From: Bacteroidales bacterium GP4
Lineage (GTDB): Bacteria; Bacteroidota; Bacteroidia; Bacteroidales; Muribaculaceae
NCBI GenBank assembly: GCA_001701065.1
Contig: DAAL01000046.1
Location: 1 to 6,735, forward strand
DNA length: 6,735 nt
Direction: 5' to 3'
The notes under the pieces: model-generated
What the model saw: the letters and a program-made list of their open reading frames with translations, nothing else
Database searches by the model: none
What the model was told of the DNA's origin: nothing
Program-made: the position numbers and the translations under genes
Shown here: one piece after another, positions 1-6,735 of the stretch
Position numbering within the stretch: position 1 is the first letter of the stretch
How the letters are laid out: every line of letters begins with the position of its first letter

Positions 1-491
1 CTGAGGCCGCCGTTGTAATGAACACCGTCGGTAATATATTTTCAGGTCAAGTAGTCGGTTCCACGGCGAAAACACTTTCTGAGCGTTTTGGCAAAGTCTT
101 GCAAAAGAGGCAGTCAATATCTATCAATAGACAGGATGTAAGCACATCGTTCAACACTCAGATGGATTCCATAATCCCGCCAAGTAAAATCTCAACGCTA
201 ACACAGGGTATGTTTGTCGGTGCTGTATGCGATAACTTTGATGAGCGTATCGAGCAAAAAATATTTCATGCGGAAATCGTTGTTGACAATGCCACTGTTG
301 CAACTGAAACAAAAGCCTACAAACAAATTCCAGTTATCCATGAGTTCCTTGACGAGAACGGTAATGACTGCATGGATGAGGCAATCAAGAATAATTATGA
401 TAAAATCAAAACTGATGTTCGCCGCATTGTTGCGGTTGAACTTGCTCGAATTGAGGCAGATCCCAGTTTGTGTCATCTCCACAAGAAATAG
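1..491 (+). CDS. mobC: MobC/TraG-type conjugative coupling protein, C-terminal end (5' end outside window)
   Basis: The frame is open to the left edge: the codons before the ATG at 18 read E-A-A-V-V and join smoothly to MNTVGNIFSGQVVG, so that ATG is internal and about 162 C-terminal residues are visible. Stretches such as NIFSGQVVGSTAKTLSERFG, PPSKISTLTQGMFVG and DNFDERIEQKIFHAEIVVD are what I recognise as the end of Bacteroidales VirD4-like coupling proteins (MobC of CTnDOT/CTn341-type elements). Such proteins are inner-membrane hexameric ATPases that pass the relaxase-bound DNA strand to the type IV secretion channel. The Walker A and B motifs and membrane segments would lie upstream and cannot be checked. 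The end (PSLCHLHKK, stop 489-491) looks natural, not truncated. The next gene converges on it, so mobC is probably the last gene of its operon. Family call is confident; the exact subfamily is less so. Confidence 0.87.
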   Translation, partial: EAAVVMNTVGNIFSGQVVGSTAKTLSERFGKVLQKRQSISINRQDVSTSFNTQMDSIIPPSKISTLTQGMFVGAVCDNFDERIEQKIFHAEIVVDNATVATETKAYKQIPVIHEFLDENGNDCMDEAIKNNYDKIKTDVRRIVAVELARIEADPSLCHLHKK

Positions 492-561
492 TACATCAAG
501 GCTTGATCTGAAAATTTCCCATATACCATATAGTAGATACACTGGACTTAAGACATTTTTT
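492..561. other. Convergent intergenic gap, no convincing terminator
   Basis: Seventy bases separate the stop codons of mobC (+) and the RteC-like gene (-). It holds a small hairpin (ATCAA, loop GGC, TTGAT at 495-507) without a following T-run, and a run of six T at 556-561 without a good stem before it. Either could help end transcription from the left, but neither is a typical intrinsic terminator. Confidence 0.4.
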
Positions 562-1203
562 CTATTTATGGTGAACTATCAGCCTCTGTCTATCATATAA
601 TTCATTTGATTTTTCAATAGCACGTTCTATCTTGTCAATAAATAAATCTCTTAGGCGATCTATGAACAGTATCTTTTTGTCTTGATATTTATTGCGAATA
701 TCAGTAAATGCAGTACGTACGTAGGCTTCTGTTATTTTTATTCCGAAGAAATCCCCCAATCCTGTACAAACATCACATAAGGTCACCTCTGTGCCAAGAA
801 ATGCAACTTCGTGGAGAGCGTGTCCAAGCATAACTATGTCAATCTGTTTGAGATTCCCTCGTGCTGATAAGTGACGAATGGGGTTGTCTTCTGAATTTGA
901 TGGGCTTGACCCATTCATTTTTTGATGTGACATCATTATCTTTATGTGTTCCAAGATACGTTGGAGTACATTAATAGCTCGTTGTATATATTTATTGGCA
1001 TTAGAAGACACTTCCCCTAAGAAAGAATGCACCTCCTCTTCAACAAGTAATACTACAAGATGCGCTTCTTGCCAAATGACTTTAGCTCCTTGACAAATCT
1101 TACTGATGTTCTTTTTAAACTCCGGGAAAAGGTCGCCGAGTTCATCATGACGACCTTCACACAAAGCCATCATAAACGGGATACTTAGTATCTCTTCTTC
1201 CAT
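562..1203 (-). CDS. RteC-like transcriptional regulator
   Basis: The product has 213 residues from the ATG at 1203, or 224 from a GTG at 1236. Residues about 116-200 (213 numbering) resemble the C-terminal winged-helix domain of RteC proteins: a helix with LGHALHEVAFLG (compare the family's LIYALHASG), then a region ending GDFFGIKI, then AYVRTAFTDIRNKYQDKK (family: NYYRTFQEIRIRKKxR), then FIDRLRDLFIDKIERAIEKS. RteC binds DNA and, in CTnDOT, activates the excision operon. The N-terminal part (MEEEILSIPFMMALCEG and on) is helical and not recognised; a polar linker, SSPSNSEDNP, separates the halves. I prefer the ATG because the small upstream reading frame stops five bases before it. No strong Shine-Dalgarno is seen, which is normal in Bacteroidales. 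The gene is AT-rich, divergent from the regulator at 1654 and convergent with mobC. The family call rests on the C-terminal pattern only; the 5' end may be damaged. Confidence 0.66.
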   Translation of the reverse strand: MEEEILSIPFMMALCEGRHDELGDLFPEFKKNISKICQGAKVIWQEAHLVVLLVEEEVHSFLGEVSSNANKYIQRAINVLQRILEHIKIMMSHQKMNGSSPSNSEDNPIRHLSARGNLKQIDIVMLGHALHEVAFLGTEVTLCDVCTGLGDFFGIKITEAYVRTAFTDIRNKYQDKKILFIDRLRDLFIDKIERAIEKSNELYDRQRLIVHHK

Positions 1204-1208
1204 GTGTT

Positions 1209-1355
1209 CTATATTTGAAGGGTGAATAATGAACACATTATTGCGTTTGGATTGACCTTGGAAGAGATAAAGTCATCTGCATCCAAGGTCTTACAACAGT
1301 CTCCATTCTTCTGAAACGGAGCACAAAGATCTCTAAATTTGATTAAGGAGAACAT
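1209..1355 (-). CDS. Possible 48-residue small protein, or frame-shifted 5' part of the RteC-like gene
   Basis: On the minus strand an ATG at 1355 opens 48 codons ending in TAG at 1211-1209. The product begins MFSLIKFRDLCAPFQKNG and has four cysteines (C11, C20, C21, C41), no clear membrane segment and no family I recognise. The stop lies five bases before the ATG at 1203 of the RteC-like gene, a spacing that would allow translational coupling, as in a leader peptide or small operon partner. The other reading is that this is not a gene: a 16-codon frame from ATG 1383 (beginning MNFNYKTGLDVLLNQ, stop at 1333) is in the same frame as the RteC-like gene, and this middle stretch bridges them in a second frame. 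That would fit two compensating indels in a once longer RteC-like gene. The peptide looks protein-like in both cases. Confidence 0.33.
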   Translation of the reverse strand: MFSLIKFRDLCAPFQKNGDCCKTLDADDFISSKVNPNAIMCSLFTLQI

Positions 1356-1387
1356 CTAGTCCGGTTTTATAGTTGAAATTCATTTCC

Positions 1388-1420
1388 TTTGATTCATCTG
1401 CTAAATAGCAGACTATCAAA
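1388..1420. promoter_or_regulatory. Interrupted palindrome / hairpin upstream of the RteC-like gene
   Basis: TTTGAT (1388-1393) and TCTGCT (1397-1402) pair with AGCAGA (1407-1412) and ATCAAA (1415-1420), giving 12 base pairs around an AAAT loop with a small 3-versus-2 internal loop. No T-run follows on either strand, so it is not a typical terminator. It could be an operator for a dimeric protein, or RNA structure in the leader of the minus-strand transcript: it ends four bases before the ATG at 1383 that opens the RteC-frame 16-codon ORF. RteC itself is known to bind an inverted repeat, so RteC-type binding here is possible but unproven. Confidence 0.5.
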
Positions 1421-1457
1421 AACTACAACCAATATAATTAATTGATTGTTTGGACTA

Positions 1458-1560
1458 TGTAACTTATTATAAATTCAAAATCAAACAAAAAGTGTTACTT
1501 TTAACATGTATTATGTTTACTATATGTCACCTCTCTATTTCATAAAGTGTAACCTATTAT
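1458..1560 (+). repeat. Array of four TGTNACYT boxes, including a 13-bp near-identical direct repeat
   Basis: The boxes are TGTAACTT (1458), TGTTACTT (1493), TGTCACCT (1525) and TGTAACCT (1548), all in one orientation, with start-to-start steps of 35, 32 and 23 bases. The outer two extend to TGTAACTTATTAT and TGTAACCTATTAT, 12 of 13 identical and exactly 90 bases apart. The second and fourth also share AAAGTGTNAC. The second box forms a small palindrome, TGTTA-CTTT-TAACA (1493-1506). By eye no other copy was seen in the window; a near match lies at about 783. The last box sits next to the candidate -7 element, a place that would suit repression or autoregulation. The binding protein is unknown; the regulator at 1654 is the natural candidate. 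Confidence 0.55.
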
Positions 1561-1565
1561 TTTTG
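1558..1565 (+). promoter_or_regulatory. Candidate Bacteroidales -7 promoter element for the NtrC-like regulator
   Basis: TATTTTTG matches the Bacteroidales -7 consensus TAnnTTTG exactly. The -33 partner is weak: TTTC at 1538-1541, with a spacer a few bases shorter than usual. Transcription would start near 1572 and leave a leader of about 80 AT-rich bases before the ATG at 1654. In DNA this AT-rich a chance match is quite possible. Confidence 0.35.
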
Positions 1566-1624
1566 CAATTTCAATACAATTCACTAATTTTATGGATATT
1601 AATATTATTATATAATTAAGGATT

Positions 1625-1646
1625 AAAATTCTTTATTCCGAATTTT
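1625..1646 (+). promoter_or_regulatory. Weak hairpin just before the regulator start codon
   Basis: AAAATTC (1625-1631) pairs with GAATTTT (1640-1646) across an eight-base loop, ending seven bases before the ATG at 1654. It could affect ribosome access, but the stem is almost all A-T pairs and may be chance. Confidence 0.2.
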
Positions 1647-1653
1647 TCACAAA

Positions 1654-2961
1654 ATGAAAGAAATATTTAAAATTTCAGCATTTGATGACAGTTTTGCGAA
1701 TTCATGGAGAGCACTTCTATTTAGTCCCACAATAGAAGGAGCCAAACTGCTATTGCATCATCTTCCATTCAAGGATGGCTATGTGGACACTTTTACTGAT
1801 GAACATAAAGCAATCTCTGCATTGTTATCTGGTAAATATCGTGTCCTTATTGCAGACATTACAATGTATGACACTGTTGGAAAGGAACTGATTCATATTG
1901 CGAGTGCTAACCATGATAACATAAAGGCTTTCTGTGTCGCTCATTCGAGATACAACACCATATCCGCCGACACATGGAAAATAGGCAAAAATGGGTTCTT
2001 CTATCATACCGGAAACGAACGGGATGCGTTCTCTGTACCTTTGATGAGCCTATTCAGCCATGACTCATCACTTAAATGGGTTGGGGATGTTAAAAGTGAG
2101 TTCATGAGCATGAGAAAGGAAATCAATGGTACACCCGGCGAGGTGGTTCTGATAAAAGGAGCACCGGGGACAGGAAAATACAGTCTTGCACAGATAGCTC
2201 ATTCAAGAAGTGATAGAAATGAATACCGGTTTATTTTTGCAAATTGCAACAATGATGATGAGGATATCCATATAATTTGGGGAAAATCTGAGAAAGAGTC
2301 GTTTAGAAACAATTTGAGGTTTATGCTCTCTGAAGCAGAAAAAGGAACTTTGTATTTCCATGAGATAGAAAAACTTGATTACGAAGCGCAAGAGATATTG
2401 GCTGATGTGCTAATTTCAAGTCTTGCAACAAAAGTACCTAAGGGAGAACGAAAATACAATGGACTTGTAATATGTTCCACTAGTAGCGTTTTGGAAAACC
2501 GTGTTACTGACAAGACTTTCTCCCCAAAACTTTATAAGGTGATAACACACCACGTTATGAATATTCCGTCGATTACCAATTTCAAGTCTGATATTGGGTC
2601 CATGGCAACAGAACTGTTGAATATATTATGCGTGATTAATGACACGTCACGGATTACACTATCCAAAGAAGCATATAGGAAGCTGGAGGAACATATCTGG
2701 TCGTGGAATATACGGGAAATGTTTCATATCTTGCGTCATGCAACAACCGTTACGACAAGAAAGAAGATAAAGGCGGATGATATAGTTCTTACCCCCAATA
2801 TCGGTAAATTTGATAGTCACCATGATAAAGTAAGACTTATAAAACAGGCTTTGAGAGAGAACAACGGAAATAAAGCAAAATCAGCAGCAGCTCTTCGTGT
2901 GTCTCGAAAGACCCTATATAAATGGATTAATCTTTACAACATTCCAATTAGGTACAGATAA
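1654..2961 (+). CDS. Degenerate NtrC/RteB-like regulator (pseudo-receiver, AAA+, Fis-type HTH)
   Basis: The product has 435 residues; the ATG at 1654 is the first start after an in-frame stop at 1624. Residues about 19-134 fold like a response-regulator receiver: D68 in VLIADITMYD sits at the phosphorylation site, but the acidic pair after strand 1 is S24-P25 and the conserved lysine is missing near H118. Residues about 145-370 match an NtrC-type AAA+ domain: Walker A GAPGTGKYSLA (169-179), Walker B GTLYFHEIEKL (231-241, H236 for the usual Asp), sensor II WSWNIREM (349-356, R354 kept). The GAFTGA sigma-54 loop is replaced by residues about 214-219, and the FRxDLYYRL arginine-finger segment reads TFSPKLYKV (288-296). 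Residues 392-430 are a clear Fis-type helix-turn-helix (NKAKSAAALRVSRKTLYKW). It probably binds DNA but may not drive sigma-54 transcription. CTnDOT RteB, which activates rteC, is the nearest functional model. The frame is intact and ends at a strong hairpin. Confidence 0.8.
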   Translation: MKEIFKISAFDDSFANSWRALLFSPTIEGAKLLLHHLPFKDGYVDTFTDEHKAISALLSGKYRVLIADITMYDTVGKELIHIASANHDNIKAFCVAHSRYNTISADTWKIGKNGFFYHTGNERDAFSVPLMSLFSHDSSLKWVGDVKSEFMSMRKEINGTPGEVVLIKGAPGTGKYSLAQIAHSRSDRNEYRFIFANCNNDDEDIHIIWGKSEKESFRNNLRFMLSEAEKGTLYFHEIEKLDYEAQEILADVLISSLATKVPKGERKYNGLVICSTSSVLENRVTDKTFSPKLYKVITHHVMNIPSITNFKSDIGSMATELLNILCVINDTSRITLSKEAYRKLEEHIWSWNIREMFHILRHATTVTTRKKIKADDIVLTPNIGKFDSHHDKVRLIKQALRENNGNKAKSAAALRVSRKTLYKWINLYNIPIRYR

Positions 2962-2970
2962 GAAGAAGAC

Positions 2971-3001
2971 AGCCGACCACAATATTATATTGTAGTCGGC
3001 T
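2971..3001. terminator. Probable bidirectional terminator between convergent genes
   Basis: AGCCGAC (2971-2977) and ACAATA (2979-2984) pair with TATTGT (2988-2993) and GTCGGCT (2995-3001) around a TTA loop: 13 pairs with one C/A mismatch. It fills most of the 53-base gap between the two convergent stops. On the minus strand the stem is followed by a T-rich run (GTCTTCTTCTTATC), which suits termination of the helicase message. On the plus strand the following bases are only mildly T-rich. Confidence 0.7.
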
Positions 3002-3014
3002 AACGGATTTAGAT

Positions 3015-6000
3015 TTATAATTTCATGCCTATAGCACGAAATCCATTGGGAGGTATATAATAAACTTGTGGCTCTCTGATTATTTTATTGTAATTATTGC
3101 TCGGTTCTGCAACCATTGGCTTTTTGATATCATTGGATAGAGTCGGAGCTTCAGCAATTTTGACTTGCTTGTGTTCATCGCCGTCCAGCTCCTTTTTCTT
3201 GGGAGCGAGGGCGGCGGTGATTTTGCGGTCAAGGGCGGCGAGTTCGGATTTCAGGGCTTTCAGTTCATCCTCCTTGCCCCACGTCTTGGCAACGATGGCT
3301 TCGAGCTGGGGAACGTCGACTTTGAGTTTGGCGGTTCGTTCCTCGTACTGGGCGATGATGCCGGGGATTTTCTCCAGAGCGTTCACAAAGTTCATGCAGG
3401 CGGCATGGGTGTCGGACATTGCAATGAAGCCGTTGTTGTACTTGTATTTGTAGTTGCCTTCGACTACAAAACGGTTCTGAACACTTTCCTTGCCATCAAC
3501 CACGGTTCGCTCCGAGATAATGCTGATCGGGAAGCCGTAGACCTCGCCTATGCGCTTATACTGACCATGCGTATCGGTTCGTTGTGCCAGCCCTTGCAGA
3601 TGGACACCCATGTTCTGCTCGTCACGGAGGTTGTAGGTGTCGATGGTGAGATTGTTGATAGGGTTGCCGTCCTTGTCTCGCTGAACAACCGACTGATACC
3701 GGGCGGCGTCCTCCTTCATACGACTGATTACCGCCTCGTTGTTGGCAATGTCGTGGCTGGTAGTCTGTAACCGGAAGCGTGAATCTCCTATGCCCTTGTT
3801 GAAGGATTTGCGCTCACTCTCCAGAGCGGCGATACTCTTTTCAAGTTTGGCTTTCTCCAACAGGTCGGTGTTGCCGGAAAGTATAGCCATATACTCCGAG
3901 AAGTTCATGCCGTTCTTCTCGTCCATCGAACCCTCGTCAATGGTTCTGGCACCTATAGCGCCTGATTTCAACTGGGCAATGAAGGTCGCCTTACAGTGAA
4001 GAAGGTTGAACTTGTAGGAGTCCAGCGACTTCTCAACGGCATAGATGATTACATCGACCTTGTTGTCGGCATACAGTTTGGCAATCTCGTTGCCGGCCCG
4101 TATGGCACGGCCCTCACGCTGCTCCAAATCACTGGGTCGCCACGGACACTCCAATTCATGGACCGCGACAGCCCTGCGCTGTGCGTTTACGCCTGTGCCG
4201 AGCATCGTTGTGGAACCGAACAGCACCCTGACATCGCCGCTGTTCATGGCATCTATAATCGCTTTTCGACTACGCTCAGTCTTACACTCCTGAATGAAGC
4301 GTATTTCATGAGCCGGAATGCTGTAATCTTCTATGAGCTTGCGCTTGATTTCGGAATAGACATTCCATTCGCCGGGCTTGTATGTCCCCAAGTCGCTGAA
4401 AACAAACTGGGTGCCTTTATGAGCATCATACCTGTGGTAGTATTCGGCAATCATCTTTGCACAGTGGCTCGCCTTGTTATTGGGGTCATCGCCATAGGAG
4501 GGGTCAATGAGGCGGAGGTCAAGAGCCATCTTTCTTGCATAGTCTGTGGCAATGAGCATCTTCGCCTTTTCCTCTGTGTCAGATAACGGAGCGCGTCCCA
4601 ATATAGTGGCATTGCCACTCTCCGCGAACTTCATCAGTTTCTCGATGAACTGCTCCTGCGCCGGTGTAGGAGGAATGTTGTGAAGAATCTCGCGCTTTTC
4701 CGGCCGGTCCACCCCGACATCCGCTGCGGTTCTATAATCAGTTATCTCATTGTAGAAAGCCGCCAGTTCCGGAACCTTGATAAAGTAGCGGAAACGCTCC
4801 TTCTGAATCAGGTTGTTGGTGACGGAGAACTCGAAGTCGGTTGTCTTCTTTGCGAAGATAGCCGCCCATGCGTCGAAACTGCGGATTTCCTGTCTTTCAA
4901 GCTCATTCGGACGAAGATACTTGAACAACAGGTACAGTTCCGTCAAGGAATTGGATATGGTGGTGCCGCTGAGAAAAGTCGCCCCGAGGTCTTTCCCTGT
5001 TCGCTCCTGAATGGTACGGATTGCATAGAGAAGATTGAGCGAGCGTTGGCTTCCGTCGGCATTGCCGAGACCGGCTACACGGGTATGACGGGTGTTGAAC
5101 ACCAAATTTTTATAATTCTGTGATTCGTCAATAAATATGTGGTCGATGCCCATCTGCTTGAAGTCCACCACGTTGTCGCGGTTCTGCTCCATCTGGTACT
5201 GTATAGTGGCGATTTTGGCAGTAAGGTTCTCCTTGCGCTTGATAAGACCTTTCAGCATGGCGCGTGACACATCGTGTCCCTGCTGTTTGACTACTTCGAG
5301 GTTTCCCTCAACGCTGTCAAGCTCCGCCTGAAGAATCTCCTGCTGGATTTCCGGGGACTGCGGTATCTTGCCGAACTGGTCGTGCGACATGATGATGCAG
5401 TCATAGTCGTTGTTCTTCATCTTGTTGAAGAAGGCTACACGGTTGTCTGCCTTGAAACTCTTTTCATCGGCATAGAGAATCCTTGCATTGGGATAGGCGC
5501 TCTGATATGTCATGGCAATCTCGGCGATATTCGCCTTCATTCCGATAATCATCGGCTTGTGGGCGAGTCCGAGACGTTTCATCTCATGTGCAGCCATGCA
5601 CATTATCAGAGTCTTGCCGGTCCCAACCTGATGGTCGCATATACCGCCTCCGTTTTGCAATAGCATCCACACACAGTCCTTTTGCGACTGATACACTGAA
5701 CGGATGCCGTAACGGTCTCCGAGCATCTTCATATTGAGATCGGGGAAAGTCTGATGGCTCCCGTCATACTGAGGACGCACGAAACAGTTGAACTTGCGGT
5801 TGTAAAGGTCTGAAAGCCTTTCCTTGAACTCCGGCGACTGCGCTTCGAGCCAGTCGGCGAAACCATTTCGGATTTCGTCGATTTTGGTATTGGCCAACTG
5901 AATCGCCTCACTGTCCGGAACCTTTATGTCGTGACCGTTCTCATCCTTTCCGGCTGACTTTTTAATGTCGGGCACGGTGTTGTGCAGGGCGTGTTTAAGG

Positions 6001-6735
6001 AGACTCATGCCGTCATAGGTACGGTAATAGCCTCTGACGCAGAACTCCTCCCATATTTTCATGTTCTTGCGTTGTGCGTCACATGAATACTCGTCCATCG
6101 AAGATGAATAGGCAATCTTTATGTCGGTCTCATAAAGGTGGCTCATGTATGCGGAATATATTCCGGTAGGAATCCACCTCTCGCCAAAATTGAAGTCCAG
6201 TTCATCGAAAGATATTTTTCGGGGAGTGGCATCTTCAAGCGCTTTGAGGGAATCCTGAGCCATAGCGATGTATGGCTCGACACCGTCATAACCGGGGAAA
6301 TTTTTGATACGTTCTTCCTCCCGGTCTATCCATGCCTTGACATCTTCGGCTTTTTGCACCACGTTTCCGGCGATGAGTCTATCTTTGATTTCATAATTCT
6401 CCACCAGAGGGTTATAATATATGTGTCCCTCCAGACTCTGAATCAGATTTTCCTCGGACATATCCACCAATCCGGTCATATAGTCCAGATTGACTGCGCC
6501 GAACTTGTTGAGCGATGCTGATAACGCCTCCATAGGAGTATCTACTGAAGTAACCTCGTCAATGGCGAATGAGACAGGATGGTCGAAGATGTCAGCCTTG
6601 ACAAACCTGCCGTTCTCGCCTCGCTCCAATGCAAGAGCGTCCCTGCCGTTGGCGTCCATCAATATAAATTTCACATTCTGTTTCTCGTTGAGATTACCGT
6701 ATTTCGCCACAAACTCATCATAATACTGATTGAGG
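3015..6735 (-). CDS. Large SF2/SNF2-type helicase, C-terminal part of a probable DNA methylase-helicase fusion (5' end outside window)
   Basis: The frame is open to the right edge: codons before the GTG at 6710 read LNQYYDEFV and join AKYGNLN. LNxxYDxFVxKYGNLN is a recognised internal stretch of the giant methylase-helicase proteins of Bacteroidales mobile elements and phages, so the GTG is not a true start. Positions count from 6710. Helicase motifs: Walker A HQVGTGKT (K366), motif II IDESQ (D528-Q531), motif III LSGTT (581-584), motif V GTGVN (838-842) and motif [12 protein letters not shown] (864-873). All are intact, so DNA-dependent ATPase or translocase activity is likely. Two charged, probably coiled-coil regions follow (about 957-1010 and 1113-1178), then a Lys/Pro-rich tail to residue 1231. 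Relatives usually carry an N-6 adenine methylase domain upstream, which cannot be seen here. Roles suggested for relatives include protecting incoming DNA from restriction, as with phage DarB; this is inference. The body is GC-rich (39 of 60 at 4081-4140), unlike the AT-rich tail and neighbours. Confidence 0.85.
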   Translation of the reverse strand, partial: LNQYYDEFVAKYGNLNEKQNVKFILMDANGRDALALERGENGRFVKADIFDHPVSFAIDEVTSVDTPMEALSASLNKFGAVNLDYMTGLVDMSEENLIQSLEGHIYYNPLVENYEIKDRLIAGNVVQKAEDVKAWIDREEERIKNFPGYDGVEPYIAMAQDSLKALEDATPRKISFDELDFNFGERWIPTGIYSAYMSHLYETDIKIAYSSSMDEYSCDAQRKNMKIWEEFCVRGYYRTYDGMSLLKHALHNTVPDIKKSAGKDENGHDIKVPDSEAIQLANTKIDEIRNGFADWLEAQSPEFKERLSDLYNRKFNCFVRPQYDGSHQTFPDLNMKMLGDRYGIRSVYQSQKDCVWMLLQNGGGICDHQVGTGKTLIMCMAAHEMKRLGLAHKPMIIGMKANIAEIAMTYQSAYPNARILYADEKSFKADNRVAFFNKMKNNDYDCIIMSHDQFGKIPQSPEIQQEILQAELDSVEGNLEVVKQQGHDVSRAMLKGLIKRKENLTAKIATIQYQMEQNRDNVVDFKQMGIDHIFIDESQNYKNLVFNTRHTRVAGLGNADGSQRSLNLLYAIRTIQERTGKDLGATFLSGTTISNSLTELYLLFKYLRPNELERQEIRSFDAWAAIFAKKTTDFEFSVTNNLIQKERFRYFIKVPELAAFYNEITDYRTAADVGVDRPEKREILHNIPPTPAQEQFIEKLMKFAESGNATILGRAPLSDTEEKAKMLIATDYARKMALDLRLIDPSYGDDPNNKASHCAKMIAEYYHRYDAHKGTQFVFSDLGTYKPGEWNVYSEIKRKLIEDYSIPAHEIRFIQECKTERSRKAIIDAMNSGDVRVLFGSTTMLGTGVNAQRRAVAVHELECPWRPSDLEQREGRAIRAGNEIAKLYADNKVDVIIYAVEKSLDSYKFNLLHCKATFIAQLKSGAIGARTIDEGSMDEKNGMNFSEYMAILSGNTDLLEKAKLEKSIAALESERKSFNKGIGDSRFRLQTTSHDIANNEAVISRMKEDAARYQSVVQRDKDGNPINNLTIDTYNLRDEQNMGVHLQGLAQRTDTHGQYKRIGEVYGFPISIISERTVVDGKESVQNRFVVEGNYKYKYNNGFIAMSDTHAACMNFVNALEKIPGIIAQYEERTAKLKVDVPQLEAIVAKTWGKEDELKALKSELAALDRKITAALAPKKKELDGDEHKQVKIAEAPTLSNDIKKPMVAEPSNNYNKIIREPQVYYIPPNGFRAIGMKL

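Larger units (their letters stand above)
1237..1653. promoter_or_regulatory. Divergent AT-rich control region between the RteC-like gene and the NtrC-like regulator
   Basis: About 300-400 bases without a recognised gene on the plus strand separate two divergent starts. From 1380 on it is very AT-rich: 13 of 60 bases are G or C at 1441-1500 and 9 of 60 at 1561-1620. It holds an interrupted hairpin (1388-1420), four TGTNACYT boxes (1458-1555), a candidate plus-strand -7 element (1558-1565) and a weak hairpin before the regulator start (1625-1646). No sigma-54 -24/-12 (GG-N10-GC) pair was found on either strand. I could not choose a minus-strand promoter with confidence. Confidence 0.6.

Noticed and set aside
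495..507. Short palindrome ATCAA-GGC-TTGAT after mobC as a terminator
   Set aside because: Only five pairs and no T-run after it; too weak to call.
198..542. Minus-strand 114-codon ORF antisense to mobC
   Set aside because: Antisense shadow of a recognised coding region; composition follows the complementary codons.
214..600. Plus-strand 128-codon ORF overlapping the mobC end
   Set aside because: It lies in another frame over the well-conserved mobC C-terminus and has no recognisable features; an overlap artefact.
1506..1619. Plus-strand 37-codon hydrophobic ORF (starts MYYVYYMSP) in the control region
   Set aside because: Its Tyr/Leu/Ile-rich composition follows from the AT-rich DNA, and it covers two of the repeat boxes and the candidate -7 element. 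No start signal or family resemblance.
1237..1653. Sigma-54 promoter expected next to an NtrC-type regulator
   Set aside because: No GG-N10-GC pair of acceptable quality was found on either strand, in keeping with the missing GAFTGA loop.
3165..3770. Plus-strand 201-codon ORF antisense to the helicase
   Set aside because: One of many long antisense frames caused by the GC-rich helicase gene; the helicase frame has full motifs and continues beyond both ends of this ORF.
1..6735. CRISPR array, tRNA/rRNA gene, insertion sequence or attachment site
   Set aside because: No regular repeat-spacer pattern, tRNA cloverleaf, transposase motifs with terminal inverted repeats, or integrase-linked att repeat was seen.

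Overview
The window looks like part of an integrative and conjugative element (conjugative transposon) from a Bacteroidales bacterium. The left edge holds the C-terminal end of a MobC/TraG-type coupling protein of the Bacteroides kind. Beside it lies a gene with an RteC-like C-terminal domain, then an RteB/NtrC-like regulator. The right half is most of a very large SF2/SNF2-type helicase of the class that such elements carry as a methylase-helicase fusion. Family names come from reading motifs by eye; no search was run.

Layout: (1) 1-491, + strand, 3' end of mobC, cut by the left edge. (2) 562-1203, - strand, an RteC-like regulator converging on mobC. Just upstream of it is either a 48-codon small gene or a frame-shifted piece of its own 5' end. 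(3) About 1240-1653, a very AT-rich divergent control region. It has a strong interrupted hairpin, four copies of the box TGTNACYT in about 100 bp (two of them part of a 13-bp repeat), and a Bacteroidales-type -7 element. (4) 1654-2961, + strand, a 435-residue regulator built like an NtrC-family activator (receiver, AAA+, Fis-type helix-turn-helix) but lacking most of the residues such proteins need. (5) 2971-3001, a near-perfect hairpin between two convergent genes, probably a shared terminator. (6) 3015 to the right edge, - strand, the helicase gene, open at its 5' end.

How the parts may work together: in CTnDOT-type elements RteB activates rteC, and RteC switches on excision and, through it, transfer. 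Here an RteB-shaped protein and an RteC-shaped protein are divergent around one shared control region beside the mob genes. The RteB-shaped protein seems to have lost its sigma-54 contact loop, its arginine finger, its Walker B aspartate and most receiver residues. The inference is a rewired excision/transfer switch whose regulator acts mainly as a DNA-binding protein, perhaps through the TGTNACYT boxes. The helicase body is GC-richer than the regulatory block, and its composition changes abruptly near 3175, so the AT-rich regulatory block looks like a separately acquired cassette set between more conserved modules.
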